A stretch of DNA of 64,000 nt from the NCBI GenBank assembly GCA_021234155.1, contig JAJEKV010000078.1:3468978-3532977 (forward strand). Direction: 5' to 3'. The notes beneath the pieces are model-generated. The model did no database searches, was not told where the DNA came from, and saw nothing but the letters and a program-made list of their open reading frames with translations. Shown piece by piece: positions 1-11,950 of the stretch (positions are counted from its first letter, which is position 1; each line of letters opens with the position of its first letter). The stretch is from Isoetes taiwanensis. Taxonomy: Eukaryota; Streptophyta; Lycopodiopsida; Isoetales; Isoetaceae. Position numbers and translations under genes: made by a program.

Positions 1-3000
1 TGTCCAGATCCTTTGTGGAACCATATTACTGCCTCTGTTTGTGGCACTAAGTGTCCTGTTGACATGGCACGTATATCTGTTATTCCAGAATAAGACTACC
101 ATTGAGGTGATTCCCTGCTTGTTGCAAAATATGTTTTTAAAAACAGACGTTCTTTCCAAAATGTTTGAGATAACGTGTTTCGGTGGGGTAGTATCATGAA
201 GGCATAAGGGCACGGTGGCTTGCCGAGAGTGCTGGCCAGTTATTTCAGCATCCTTATGATCTTGTGCCATTTTCCAACCTGATAATGGTAAATTGTTATT
301 CCTTAGTTTATGGGCCATCACTGTATTCCATGGTGGTTTCTGAGTAGACTCATTATGGTCAAACTTTTTGCTGTGCTGTCTTTTCTTTTCCCACGTAAAT
401 AGGGTTCTTTTGCAATGATGAAAACATAGGTCGTTAGGTTGGAATTGGATTATGGCAGAATGTAGGATTGCATGAACATTTAGATCTTTATTTATCAAAC
501 CAAGTTGGCAGGGGACAACAACCTAATGAAGATTGATAGGTCCATTTGGAGTCAAAGTATACTGAGTTTATGTATGAACTTCCTGTTTAGAAAACTCTCT
601 TCCTGTCGAAGTGAAGTTGCTCTAAGGAAAGCTACATTTGAATTGGCTTTTTGTCTCTTTTTAATGGGTAATGTGCATGCTATTTGCAGGTTCTTGGACC
701 AGATGCTATCTGTTGGTTCTGTCCCTCTGCAGTGTCTCACATTGGAACTGGCTTACAGTTTCCCACTTTTAGTGATCATGGGTACCATAAACAATTTGGA
801 TAAGATGAAGTGCAATTTATGTTTTACACGGGTTGTCTAGGACGCTAGTCAATTTTCTGCAGTTTAATCAGTGCATTCCAATTTGCAGCTGAATTTTTGT
901 TGCTATTCAGAGAAATGGCGAACAGCTGGAAATTCTTGTTGAAGGTGATCCATAATTATAATGTGGCTTAGTGCTTGCCACAATGGGCTACATAATTATA
1001 ATTTAGCAGTGCATGATGTGTTGGCAGATCATGCTGCTCTACATTTTCCCGAGGTACAATGGAATCCTTATTTCTCATGTTAATCAGGCAAAAACATGTC
1101 TATGATAGATGCCGACAGCTGTAGCGTCTTTGCAAAGTGTTGCTGAGCTCAGGAAGCCCCTGCATATTCAAAAGATTGCACAGATATTTGAAATAACATC
1201 CAGGATTTAAGTTGATCCTTGATGATTATAGTGCAGTATCTATTAAAATTTTCTGAGCAAACCTGCATTGATTTCTGAAATATTCAATATTCTATGTGCT
1301 CATAATGAGTTAAAGGTTTCTCAAAATAGTTTTGAGGCATCCATCCCTTAAGTCATTCGAAGTGTAAAGACATACATTTTGAATAGCTGGTTGGTATAAT
1401 CTATTATTAAAGACAATGCTTATCCCCACATGAGTTTTAATCTAAGGATTCAATATATGGCATGATGGTGCACTATTGGAAACTTGAAATGACCAAAGCA
1501 ATAATTGACTTCTTTGAATCGAGGCCCAAGGCATTGGAACTTGTGGATTGGAATATATTTCCACATCTTTTAAGATGTTTCTCAAATGGGTATCATATGA
1601 ATATGTTCTCTAACCCTGCCCTTCATTATTGCTATATCATCCTCTGATTTCCTTTTAGTAATAGTGCGATAGGGGTACTATTTGAAGCAACTTGAGAGTA
1701 ATAATAAAAGTGGTAGCCTGAGTGAAAGATACTGTGAACATAACATACATTGTATCTTCTTCCTTTACTCATTTGTGTTGTGTTTGCAAGGGTCAAAGTT
1801 GTATGGGACATAGCACATGTATTCTTGCCCAACATAGGAAATGTTATGTTTTTATACAAGCTATGTGTACCAACCATTTATAATGGAACTCTATCTACTT
1901 ATACAATGCCTCATGTTTACGTATATTTACTAATGCTCAACATCACCAACACTTTTTCTAACATTCTCAATCATGTGTTCTTGCCTGATGGAGCATGTAA
2001 GGAATGGATATATGTAGTGTGGAACATAAAGCCTAAATAGAGTAATGCAACGCGCTATGCGTGTAAGGTTATCTAATGGATCATTGAAAGTTGGAGAAAT
2101 AAATTGTATAAGGAAAAACGAAGAAGTTGAGGGACGAGTACTGGACAAGATCCCCCCTTATCCAGTATGTTCCAGTGTTCCAGTATTTGAAGTGGCACCA
2201 TCTGGGCTACCAAGATGTGAGATCGACGACCCAAATGGACCACCTCCATCCAACTCAAGTTGCCCCTTATCCAGTCTGAGGTGTGAATGTCTGGAGAGTC
2301 GCACGTACGCCGTCATACCTTAAGCATCCCACTTATTTACATTAGCAAAGCTTAACCAGCTTGCTTATTGTAAAAATTAATCACGGCCATTGAATGTGGT
2401 GCACATAGTTTAGAATTATGAATTAACTCTAGCATATTTGCCTTACATACAACATCCTTTGATGCATTTGTACATTGTGTTTGTGTTGTGTAAGTAACCT
2501 CTAACATGCCACGTGAAAGATATTCATTGCTACCCCAATGTTCCATTGTTTTGCCAATACCTATATTTATATTATTGGTCGACAAGATTTAGTTATTAAA
2601 TCTTGCAAGGCCATTAACTCGACTATAGACTAATATTATGCCCACCCCTGCTTTGCATCTTTACCCAAACATTCAAACATTTGCAAACATTTCCACACAT
2701 CTATTTAAACCACACTTCATGTACGTTCATGTTAACTACCCATTATATTTACACACTTCGGATAGATTTATAAAATTTGTCATGCCATACTATTGCTACT
2801 ATTCACATCAATTAGTCAAATTAGTTTGCACCATGATAATAGCACCTAGGGTAACTAACAAATTTTCACAAGTTCTCTACCAAAAATTGACTGCACATTT
2901 GATCCTTATTTGGTTGAATTTAGGGTGGGAGTTTGACTAGAGGTTTGATAGAAATGGAAGCAGTAGATTAGCCGTGAGTTTGACCATATGTTGACAGAGA

Positions 3001-3900
3001 GTTAGATTGCGACTATGCCTTTCACTTTACCTTAAAACTTTTATGGAAAAATTTTCATGCAAAAATTTCGATGACATTGTCCGTATTCTTAAAAGGCCTA
3101 GAAGCTCTTCTCTCTTGTGGCTGCGCTAGCTTCTGTGCTAGCAAAGTCTTATCGTATTTTGCATGCTCATAAAATAATGAACCTCATATAGAATCTATAG
3201 ATTTTGGAATCTACAGGCTTAGGTTTTAGAATAGGTTATAGGAAATGCATGCATTCTAGTTGCAGCCTACATAATTTGTGAATGTTAATGCATTCCTATT
3301 TTGAATCATTTTAATTGGAAGCCAATTTATTCAATTGGAAGATAAGGATCCCTCATAAGTGTATGTGTAGAATAATTTAAGGATTCGGTGACAATACTAC
3401 CAATAACTTCTTTGACCATGTGCTCCCTTGATTGTTGGTAGTAAAAAGACCACAGCCTTTAACTTGGAATCTTATACAATCTCTCAGGAATATTGGGTAG
3501 TCTTAATAGAATGTTGGTAAATGTAAATCTTATAGAAATTTGGAAAATTCATACTTCCCAATGTACGTACATTCGACTTTATACACTCCATTATAGTATA
3601 AAGACTTGTATATATATATACCTACATGAACGTATGATGTAGATGTAAGTATTGTATTTAATCTTAAAGTATACAACTACTTTGAATGATAGAGTTAGAA
3701 GGATTTTTTCTTGCCTTTAAAACAAATTCTAACATTGCTACATATGTAAGCCATGTAGACAATGTGCAATAAGAATTGCATTATCGATGGCCTAAATAGC
3801 ATTTGATCATTGAGTGATTTTGGTGATATAACCACTTAGAAGCTTTTCATTTTCCAAAATGGAAACATTGTCTAGTTCAAGTTACAAATAAAATTTAAAG
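1..3900. other. Unclassified spacer, no supportable gene
   Basis: This is AT-rich, non-repetitive-looking DNA. The longest open frames (about 110 codons at 505-840, 96 at 1,750-2,040, 100 at 2,638-2,940) show no family motif, and several overlap open frames on the other strand. A short word around ATAATTATAATNTNGC occurs twice near 952-1,005. It could be intron or intergenic sequence of a gene lying outside the window. I see no transfer RNA, ribosomal RNA or microRNA-like hairpin that I can support. Confidence 0.5.
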
Positions 3901-4104
3901 CAAAAATTCAGTAGAAGGTGGCTCGTCTTTGCTTGGCGAGGGGTGCCTGAGTGTTGATTGGGGACATCATCGGGGGCCCCGCCCCTTGAATACACAGCCC
4001 ACAATCATTTCAAGAATCGCAATCCAAAAATAAATTTTGGTCAATCAATGAATCACAAATAAAAAAACCAGATTTGAACTCTCCCCATCACTGCCAATCG
4101 GTAT

Positions 4105-5222
4105 CAATTTTTTCTTTCTTAACAACCTTATGAGCCAAGGCACACCTGATGAGTTCAAATTGGAAGTTTAATTTCATCCAAGTAAGATCACATTTCTTCC
4201 CTGTTATAGCCACATTGTTTCTATGCTTCCAAGCAATGCATAATTCCAATTTGGATGATGCGGAGGTGCTAACATGGGAGTCTCGAGATTGGAAGAATTG
4301 AGAACTAGAAGTAACAAATCCGGATCGGGTAGCTTGAGCTTAGGGCCTAACCAAGGAGTCAACCAATCCCGGAAGCTCTTGATAGTAATGCGGTAAAGAT
4401 GTGAGTGGATCTCATCCTGGAACTTACAAAGAGGGCATATGGGACTCTGAAGAAATTTGAAATTCCTCTTGATCATATTAGAGTTGCTAAGAAGAGCATT
4501 ATGGAGCACAAGCCAAGAGAAGACCTTAATTTTAGGAAGGAATAGGATTTCCAGCTGGCACCTAAAATATATTTGAATTGTTTGGCAGAGAGGCCCCACA
4601 TGTTTACCACTTTTGGTAGGGAGGCAAGCATGGTAAATTTTGGAAACCTTATAACATCCTTTATATTTGAAGAACCAGATATGAGCCACTTTCACCTGTT
4701 CCATCTCTACCGAGCTGAGGGGAGTACGTTATAACAACATGATTGTAAATAAATCTATGAGTCTTAACTCTGCATTAATAGCAAGTAACAAAAATGTCCA
4801 ACTTAGTTAAACAGGACACATCCAAGTACCCCCGTTTTATAAAAAACTTGGCAATTGTAGGGGATTTGAATACATTTTGCAGAGCTCTACCAAATGCAGA
4901 GAATCTATCCCACACCAACACACAAAAATATAGTAATAACGGCACTGATACGAAATATATCCAGAAGCTTTCAATCATAAAAGCCTTGCCTTGTAAAGAT
5001 AAGCAGTGAATCCTTAAGGAAATCGTAGCCAAATCATCACAAAAACCTGCCTTTGTAAAACCTTTGACTTGCTACCCAGTCTCCTGATGCCCTACGGCTG
5101 ATGAAAATGGATTGTGAAGATAAGGGGGTCGCAAGAAAAAGAACAGAGTCCGTCTGGGCCATCCAACTTGTAGGCCAAATTTGGACCGCCCAATTTAGGG
5201 CCTGATGCATTACATACGACAC
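4105..5222 (-). pseudogene. LINE ORF2 remnant (3' end, zinc-binding RT region)
   Basis: On the minus strand, 4,704-4,204 reads as the reverse-transcriptase zinc-binding region found at the end of plant non-LTR retrotransposon ORF2. It shows PKIKVFSWLVLHNALL, then CPLC followed by a histidine in HSHL, then a W-rich stretch. A single frame change near 4,230 restores WKHRNNV, the hallmark that follows in plant LINEs, and coding similarity then runs to about 4,105. Upstream, 5,032-4,775 contains LSLQGKAFMIES and a WDRF word, matching the linker after the polymerase domain. The piece at 5,222-5,037 is weaker. The catalytic RT core, endonuclease and poly(A) tail are not seen, so this is a 5'-truncated, decayed copy. 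Confidence 0.72.
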
Positions 5223-5629
5223 AAAACCTCGACTCCAAAATGTAAACCCTTCAAGAACCTAGCAACATACTGAGGGTTTACATTTGGAGGCCAAACGTGA
5301 TCGTTTTCATGGATAACTCGATGCACCATCTCTAAACATGCATGCATAGCTATGGCCACGGCCACTGAAAAAATGGGGTTCAGATCTATCGGTCATCCCG
5401 AATAATCCCAAATAATCTTGCTACTGCAAAAGGCACTTTTGACTTCTAATTGCCACACTGAAGAGGATAAATTCAAACCCCATTCCATTAGTTCCTATTG
5501 CTTCACGTCTTCAACTGCAGCTTCTCGACCATGTCCCAAGTGCAAACGGCCAAAACTCGACCTCCATAATGTAAAAAGCAGAGTTTCATTAAAGTTGGAA
5601 TTCTGAAGACAAGTTGGAATAATTTTTAT

Positions 5630-5950
5630 ATAGTATACCTTGGAGGGTTATGTATACCTCAATACTTATAGTATGGTTATGTGTATTACAAAAGGTTATG
5701 TATACCTGTTGCATACTAGTATACCTCAATACATATAGTATGGTTATGTGTATTACAAAAGGTTATGTATACCTGATAACAATAAGATTACAATAAGATA
5801 ACAATAAGATTACAACCAGATTACAATAAGATAACAAGTACTATTATTCTTCTACTATTACTTATAATATGGTTATGAGTATTACAAAAAGGTTTTATAT
5901 ACCTGTTGTATACTAACACAACCCGATTACAACAAGATGATAAGTACTAT
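5630..5950. repeat. Degenerate tandem repeats, about 70-base unit
   Basis: A unit carrying TAGTATGGTTATGTGTATTA followed by CAAAAGGTTATGTATACCTG recurs near 5,660, 5,735 and, degenerate, 5,868. A shorter motif, AACAATAAGATTACAATAAG, is repeated between. The words AGTACTATTATTCTTCTACT occur twice (about 5,840 and 5,943). The array ends just before the insertion site of element A. Confidence 0.7.
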
Positions 5951-6069
5951 TATTCTTCTACTCTTACTATTTTGAATCATCGAGAACCCGGTGAAAGCCC
6001 AGATCCTCCTTTCGATCATGAACATTTGATGCTCTCTATTCCATATAAGATGGATGATAACATCGAAGG
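5906..6069 (+). other. Left host flank of element A with an open frame
   Basis: An open frame runs from 5,906 into the first LTR and is cut at the insertion site. Its part upstream of the LTR is 55 codons, rich in acidic and proline residues near the end (PGESPDPPFDHEH). Across the empty site the frame would continue only about ten codons into the right flank (26,981 onward) before a stop. I do not recognise the peptide. It may be an exon fragment or chance. Confidence 0.25.
6065..6069. repeat. Target-site duplication of element A, left copy
   Basis: The five bases GAAGG immediately precede the first TG of LTR1. The same five bases follow the last LTR at 26,976-26,980. This five-base duplication is the size made by Ty3/gypsy integrases. 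Confidence 0.8.
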
Positions 6070-7700
6070 TGTGACGTTCCAGGGGAATATACGCCATAAA
6101 TACGTATATTCCTGGACCCGTCACTATACAAGCCTAAGTTCATAGTCTTGTATACCATGGATTGTGGCACTAGGGGGCATGACTAAGTTATTCACATAAC
6201 TTAGCCAACCATAGGTTAAGACCAATTTCCACGTGGCCTTAACCTATTGGGCACCCGCCACACAGGACTCACCCCATTGGTGCTATGTGGCATCCTAGGT
6301 GGACCTAACTTATATTAGTGGAAACCCTAACCCTAGGCCTCTTTCCAGCCCCTAGCTCCCGAGACTCATCTACTGCGTTGAAACCCGTTTGAACATCGTT
6401 CTTGTGGCATAGATTGGTGCGGCGGCCAGGTGGAGTAGGCCCGTTCTTGGAGCAAGAGCGGCGTTCGTGAGTCGAAGACCATGGAGACACACGGATCTGG
6501 AGGGAGAGCATCGGGAGGCGGTATGTAGGGTAGTGGTTATGATAGTTCCTCCGGAATTAGCATTCCGGATGTGCTAGTATCTTGTATCTAGGGTAGAGCC
6601 ATCCTAGAACAGGTGTTCATCATCTTGAACCCTAATCAATGAACCCTAACCATTAGTTAGATTTGTATGATTAGGTTAAGATGTTCTTATGATTATTCTC
6701 ATGATATGATGATTATGTGATGATGGTTGATCATGTTTGCTCCTCTTGTATTGGGAAGGGGGTAGAGACCTAGGGCCATATGTAGTATGCTCCTAGAGTA
6801 GATCCCTTAGTTCCTATTAGTTGCGGCTGTGCATAGGAGCCCACCCGGGCTATTGGGGCTATGATGGACTCAGCACCACACAACGGGGCTAGAAGCAATG
6901 TGGAGGGAGGATCCACCAGTGGGGGGCTTAAGGGGATCCCATAGTGGGCTAGGCTTATGGTGGGTCACTTAGTGAGGGCGAGCATGGGTCCCACACCTCC
7001 CGGGCAATGGTGCCGCCGCCTCGAGAGGCTGCAAGTGTCGGCTTGGCTCGTTTTGGGGGTTAAGTGGGTAATGAATCATGTGTCACCACGATTCTCTAGC
7101 CGCCCGGAACTTCTAGACCACAGGAAGGGGAGATGCAACCCTTCCTGCCTCGTCCGGACCGGGGAGATGCAACTGGAGTAGTCCCGGATGGGTGATGCCA
7201 TGGGATTGCGTGTCCTAAGGCTAGAGTCACATCGAGCCTGATTTAGCCCATCTACGCAAAGTATGCACGGAGGGGCGGATGGAGTGGTCAACCCTAGCCA
7301 TTGTCTTATGCTAGCCCTGCGCCATTGCCATGACTCGGTCTGCTCTATCTTGAGGCCTTAGCCGGTCACCATCCTCCTTACGAGTCCCCGAGCACGGGTA
7401 GGAGCTCTCATGTTTCTGGGTTTATGATTATCATCTTTGCACTTGTGGATATGTGATGGACTACCCGTCGAGGTAGTATTTGTATTGTTGATGCTAGTTG
7501 ACATGTTTATCGCTTCAAGCTATTATAGGAGCCCATAGGGGAAGGGCGCCAAGACACCTTCCTCAGTGTCCCCTCCCCGCACTAGGGTCACCTTAGAGTG
7601 CAGGGGTAGGCGAAGGGCTGTCGCGGTTGTTGATCCGGACCGGGGGATTTCTGCCGAGTGTCTGACCGCCGGCAGTATGTTTAGCGAGGGAGCGTCCTGA
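6070..7700 (+). repeat. LTR1 of element A (5' LTR)
   Basis: About 1,631 bases beginning TGTGACGTTCC. It matches LTR2 and LTR3 throughout, with differences concentrated at CAG/CTG words. Near the start is the palindrome TAAGTTATTCACATAACTTA (about 6,183-6,203). The end is disturbed (GCGTCCTGA against GCATCACA in the other copies) and is fixed by the primer site that follows. The LTR contains a GC-rich middle (6,840-7,420) and a terminal block from about 7,550. Confidence 0.85.
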
Positions 7701-7701
7701 A

Positions 7702-7713
7702 TGGTATCGAGGC
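7702..7713 (+). promoter_or_regulatory. Primer-binding site, initiator-Met tRNA
   Basis: TGGTATCGAGG follows LTR1 after one base. The usual plant site is TGGTATCAGAGC. The one missing A falls in a CAG word, which fits the error pattern seen across the window. It primes minus-strand DNA synthesis. Confidence 0.75.
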
Positions 7714-8230
7714 GATGTTCTTGGTTGACCAGGAACTAGCAACCATAACCATGAAAGTAGTCTAACACCCTATAGGGGTGTGAAATAAAAATTTCCACCA
7801 TCGAACCCAGAAAATAAGGGAAAAAATTTTCTCTTAGGTAGTGGGTCCCAATAAGGTTAAGTGTTAGACGAAGGAATGAATGAGTCCAATTCATCTTCTA
7901 GTAAATTTGGATTAAAAATTATGCATCTTGCATCAAATTTCACCTAAAATGGGTCGAAGAATCATGCCAATCGGAGACCCGAGTGGAAAATGGCGCAAAT
8001 CCATAATTAGCACTTCAAACCATTAGAAAATTCGAAAATTTAAGGTATAATACGAATTAATACAGGGTTAATACATACATTAATAATTAAATAATTACTA
8101 AATATGGTGTAATTAATAAGGGAGGCTAATAAATAGGGTAATTATGGTGGGAGAATATTCCTAGGGACCGTCCTTTTTAAATATCTGACACCTCATTCCT
8201 TCTCCAACCTTTCCCCCCACCATCTCTCTC
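7714..8230 (+). promoter_or_regulatory. Leader of A: first AT-rich block with TATA-like box
   Basis: AT-rich non-coding DNA follows the primer site, ending in a TATA-like TTTAAATA at about 8,176-8,183 and a CT-rich stretch (about 8,190-8,230). The equivalent block in element B lies at 43,260-43,860 with TGTAAATA at 43,739. It could be an internal promoter for the module that follows. A remnant of another LTR is the alternative. Confidence 0.4.
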
Positions 8231-8240
8231 TTGATCAGCT

Positions 8241-9360
8241 TTACGTCACCCATTTCCTGAACCGTAAGATATGGCTCGAACCAAAACAGCCCGACAAAGG
8301 GAAGTACAACGAAAGCGACCTACCCTCTCTATGGCGCAAAAGCATCAGTCGACGCGTCAAGAAGGTTCCCCGAGCACCTTGAATCGGGGTTTGAGATGAG
8401 GAGTCTCCTCGAGCAAAGAGCGGCACACCTTCCATGACGCCAAGAGGACCCCTTCGCCCAAAGAAGCCAGCCTCTTCTCCCAAGAGGCACCCGAGAGAAC
8501 CTAGCGAGTCCCCACTTTGAGCCCCTCGTCCTACCACGAGGTAGAAGAGCAAGGTGGTTGAGGGAGGTGGGCCGGGCAGCAAAGCAGAGGCACCAAACTC
8601 AAGAGGCGGGTCCTTCAAAGACCAAAGAAGAAGGGCAAAGGGAGAAGGTTCTGAGTGGCGGGAGGAGAAGGCCGCTAGGAAGAAGAGGGAGCCTTGGCTG
8701 AGCCGCAGCCCAGGAGAGAAGGACAAAGAGAAGAAACGACGTGCCTCACGGACCGTGATCCATAGAAAGAGCCTCGCTAAGAGGAGGAGGTGGAGGAAGG
8801 AGGAGACAGGAGGAGGAGGAGCAGCCCAGGCTAGGGGTCTTCCAACCCGACGCGAGACCACCTTACCCCAAAGTGGCGGACCCGCAGAAGGTGGTCAAAA
8901 GCGTATAAGGTGGGAGAAGCGGGAATTCACGCTCCGCCCGGGATCGTGAATTCATGCTAAAGATGAAGGCTTACCAAGAGTACCTCCTCGACGTTGGGCC
9001 AGGTACAACGGCCCCAATGCCCGTCCGAGGAATGTCACCGAGAGATCCGTCGAGGGCCCCAGGCGAAGAAACATCAGCAAGCCACCCCACCTAGGCAGGA
9101 AAAACCCCAAAGGGTTCACCCGCAGACCCAAATAGTCCTGCCCTCGGTGTTTAGGGAGATCAAGCACTTCCAAATGTGCACAAATCTCCTCATAAGGAAG
9201 GCCCCTTCGAGCATCTCCTTAGGGAAATCATCGCAGGGGAGTTCGGACCCGATTATAGGGTTACCCCTCTAATGACCTCGGCCCCTGCAAAGAGAGGCGC
9301 CAGGCAGGCTGGTGTAGCTCTTTGAGGAAGGGAATCCTACATTGTGCCATCCATGCTAAA
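8241..9360 (+). pseudogene. Leader module a of A: basic, gag-like open frames
   Basis: The plus strand carries a 131-codon open frame (8,554-8,949) that is very rich in Arg, Lys, Glu and Gly (for example EKAARKKREPW, EKDKEKKRR), followed by a frame of 92 codons (8,994-9,272) and a tail ending near a CAIHAKRES word around 9,340. Composition resembles the disordered basic part of plant gag proteins. Element B has a similarly basic module at the same distance from its primer site (43,985-44,880), with KRKAAKRGLRE and a terminal CALHAKSN word. No enzymatic motif is seen. The minus-strand open frame over 8,241-8,861 is a shadow of this composition. Confidence 0.4.
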
Positions 9361-9439
9361 AGAGAGTCACCCTTATGCCGAAGGACATTCACTTAGCACA
9401 CTGAGGATTAAGTAGGAGAGGCCCTAGAGCCTCAATTTT

Positions 9440-10140
9440 GAAATTTTGTTGGGAAGTTAAGTTTTATTGTAATTGTGTTTTTCCCTATTAATATAAAAGT
9501 TGTTTTCCTCTGTAAGTAGAAAAAATTTTGGATGCTTGAAATCTAGAAAATTAAACCCAATTGTAGTAGAATTCTTTATAGCGTACTTAGGAATACCCTA
9601 GAAATCGGGACTACAACGAAATTTTGACAAAAAATCATCAAAAAGCAAAAATTGGGGCAAAAAGGGTGAGACCGGCGCCAATGGCCTCTGCGTCCATGAC
9701 GCCCTTCAGGATTCACCCGGATTCACCCAAAAAATATGCTTTTAGGTGTTAGCATCTTCAAACTCCCAAACATGACCAAAAATATGCTTTTAGGTGTTAG
9801 CCATGTTAGCATCTTCAAACTCCCAAAATGACCAAAATGGCTCCAAAATAGGCCAACCGGGGTGAGGCCAGGCCAAGGCGTCTGCGTTCAGCGACGGGAG
9901 GCCATCCATCATGTGATTCACCGGGTCAGCTTCCATTTTCGACCCAAATTAGCCAAATTTGACCCAACAAACTGCTATGTAGTGTTTCTTACTTTGTTTT
10001 GCTTAGGTTTGCACTTCATGGTAGCTCATTTGGACACCCATAGCCATAGAACAAAGGCCTTTCTCATCTAGGTACCTTTGGCACGAATCGAGGGCCAACC
10101 ATAGTCTATAAAAGGGGCCTCATTTGCCATTTTCCCTTCA
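9440..10140 (+). promoter_or_regulatory. Leader of A: second AT-rich block with TATA box
   Basis: The block starts with a stretch matching element B (TTATTGTAATTNTG, then TAATATAAAA) and ends with a strong TATAAAAG box at 10,107-10,114 followed by a pyrimidine-rich leader. In element B the matching TATAAATA is at 45,496-45,503. The boxes lie 369 and 400 bases upstream of the shared MP[DN]YM motif. This looks like an internal promoter, or a fossil LTR. Confidence 0.5.
9725..9836 (+). repeat. Tandem repeat, about 52-base unit, two copies
   Basis: The words AAATATGCTTTTAGGTGTTA and ATCTTCAAACTCCCAAA are repeated in direct orientation with copies starting near 9,727 and 9,780. The second copy holds an extra GCCATGTTA. 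A looser pair of motifs (GGGTGAGNCCNGG, then TCTGCGT) flanks it near 9,666 and 9,860. Confidence 0.75.
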
Positions 10141-10399
10141 ACAATGCTCCCACCACTTAGGCGATTTTCCCGATCCCTTTGCAAGCCATTTTCTGCACCC
10201 TTCTTTGCTCAATGGGACAATCCGCAAGCCATATCCATCAGCTCCTTTGAGCAAGCCTTCTCATGTTTGACCACTTGTTTGATCTTCATGCAACTCTGTC
10301 TAGAACACCATACTACCACGGATATCATGTGCCAATCGACCAACGTGTCCCCGCCTTTGGGAAGTTAGACTACCTCCTAGGGGAGGAATTGGGTTTCTC

Positions 10400-11093
10400 T
10401 TGAGACACTCACCCAAGCCTTAGGTCGAGATGGGAGGATCCAAAGGCAAGAGTCGTATGGGATAGGACTAGGACCATGCCCGATTACATGACCTGCAGAC
10501 ATAATAGGCATAGGTACCTTTCATCTCAAACAGCCCTTGCCCTCTTCATGCATTATAAGTCAATCAACAAAGTAGGGGAACCTTCCATTCAGCCCTTAGA
10601 CTTAGCACCACTTAATACCCGTAGGGCCCAGGATCAAATCCTCAATATAGATTCCTCCGCGTATGAATACCATGGCACGACGTCAGGGGCACCAGTTCTG
10701 CGGATCAACGAAGACTACGAGTAGTTAGGGGAGCAAAACCCAGAGTGGGAGAGCAGGGAGGCAACAAGGATGCAGAGATACATGTCGAGGCACGACGGCG
10801 ACATATCGAGGAAGAGCCACCGAGCCACAATTAGGCATCCATCATCTGTCATGGCCGATAGTCATCGACGGAGAGGAGTACATTCTAGCAAATGACATCC
10901 TCAACTTGTCATATTGCCAGGAACAGGGACTTCGAATCGACGAGCTCTTAGGCATGATAGCACATGGGAAAAGCACGGACCTCATCGACTATTCATACCG
11001 AGAGATTCCAAGGGAGCCAAGGAGAGACACTCTTATCTTTGGGGAGACAATGTCGGGACATAGCAGCCTATCAGCCAGATAAAGGAGATCTAT
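10400..11093 (+). pseudogene. Leader module b of A: conserved unknown protein
   Basis: An 82-codon open frame starts at 10,476 with MPDYMTCRHNRHRYLS and continues with GEPSIQPLDLA. A second open stretch from about 10,835 to 11,093 contains VIDGEEYILANDILNL and RIDELLGMI. Both segments have counterparts in element B (45,896 MPNYMSVFVNRRRYFS and GNPLVQPLEAG; 46,213 onward, with matching GTCATC, GACATC and GAGCTC words in the DNA). Spacing from the primer site is 2,774 bases here and 2,743 in B. I do not recognise the family. It is not gag, protease or polymerase by motif. Frame breaks separate the two stretches; some may be sequence errors. It lies on the same strand as gag-pol and downstream of a TATA box, so it could be an additional product of the element. 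Confidence 0.5.
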
Positions 11094-11229
11094 CGGCAAA
11101 GAGGAACCTATCATTTGAGGAGGAGGAGTTCCAGCCAGTCTGAGTAATAATCGTACAAACCGGGGAGGGGCCCAAGCTCAAGCCGGGCCCGGTTCGAGCC
11201 AGGAGCATGAGGGACGGGGTTGCCCTTAA

Positions 11230-11940
11230 GGCAAAATTTGTCTAAGCATAATTTAGAAGGCTCCGGCGAATAATAGAGTTGCAAGATTAGTTATGTTTGG
11301 CGAATGGTTTCTAAACATGAATGTTTTTTATAGAAATCTCGCTGAATCATAGCCAATATTATTTTGCCAAGATAAGTGTCTTTATTTTCCAAGTACAATT
11401 TGTGTGGTGAAATTTTATTCATCGGATCCATATTTAATCAAGGACACAAACACATTATAACTATAGTTGCATGATGCAATACCACAACTTAACCTTTGCA
11501 AATGAGAACGTGGCTTATCCTTGTAGATAAAACAAATCTATTAAGAAGGAGGTCTGTAAAAAAATGCTCTCCAGTGCATGCTTAGAAGTATATGAAACAC
11601 AATAGCTACAAAAATAACTCTTAGAATTATCACATGTACCTGAATGCATATGGAGAATAAATTAGGTTATGAAGAAAGCCTAGAATATTAGGCGATTCCT
11701 TAAGAAATCGTCGAAATGACAATAGAGGATAAGGCGAATCCATAGTTATGACGCTTAGTGGATGTGGCGAATTTTCAAGTGGAGTGAGATTTGTTTGTAG
11801 AAAAGTTGGCTAATTTTATTTTTTTCATCTATAAAGGACCCTACTAAACCATAGCGTCAAAATTTCTCGATACCCTTAAAAAATAGCCTTTTGGCGAACT
11901 TTAGTCCTTAAGGGCTACCCTGATGAGGGAAGGGTCCAAA
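11230..11940 (+). other. Third AT-rich block in the A leader (absent from B)
   Basis: AT-rich DNA with repeated GGCGAA words and a TATAAAGG at 11,830-11,837. Element B is about 0.9 kb shorter between module b and gag, which matches this block in size. It may be a small insertion or solo LTR. No target duplication was found by eye. Confidence 0.35.
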
Positions 11941-11950
11941 GAAGATCAAG

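Noticed and set aside
8241-8861. 206-residue minus-strand open frame
   Set aside because: It is the complement of GC-rich basic coding-like sequence on the plus strand, has low-complexity Leu/Ser/Phe composition and no family motif.
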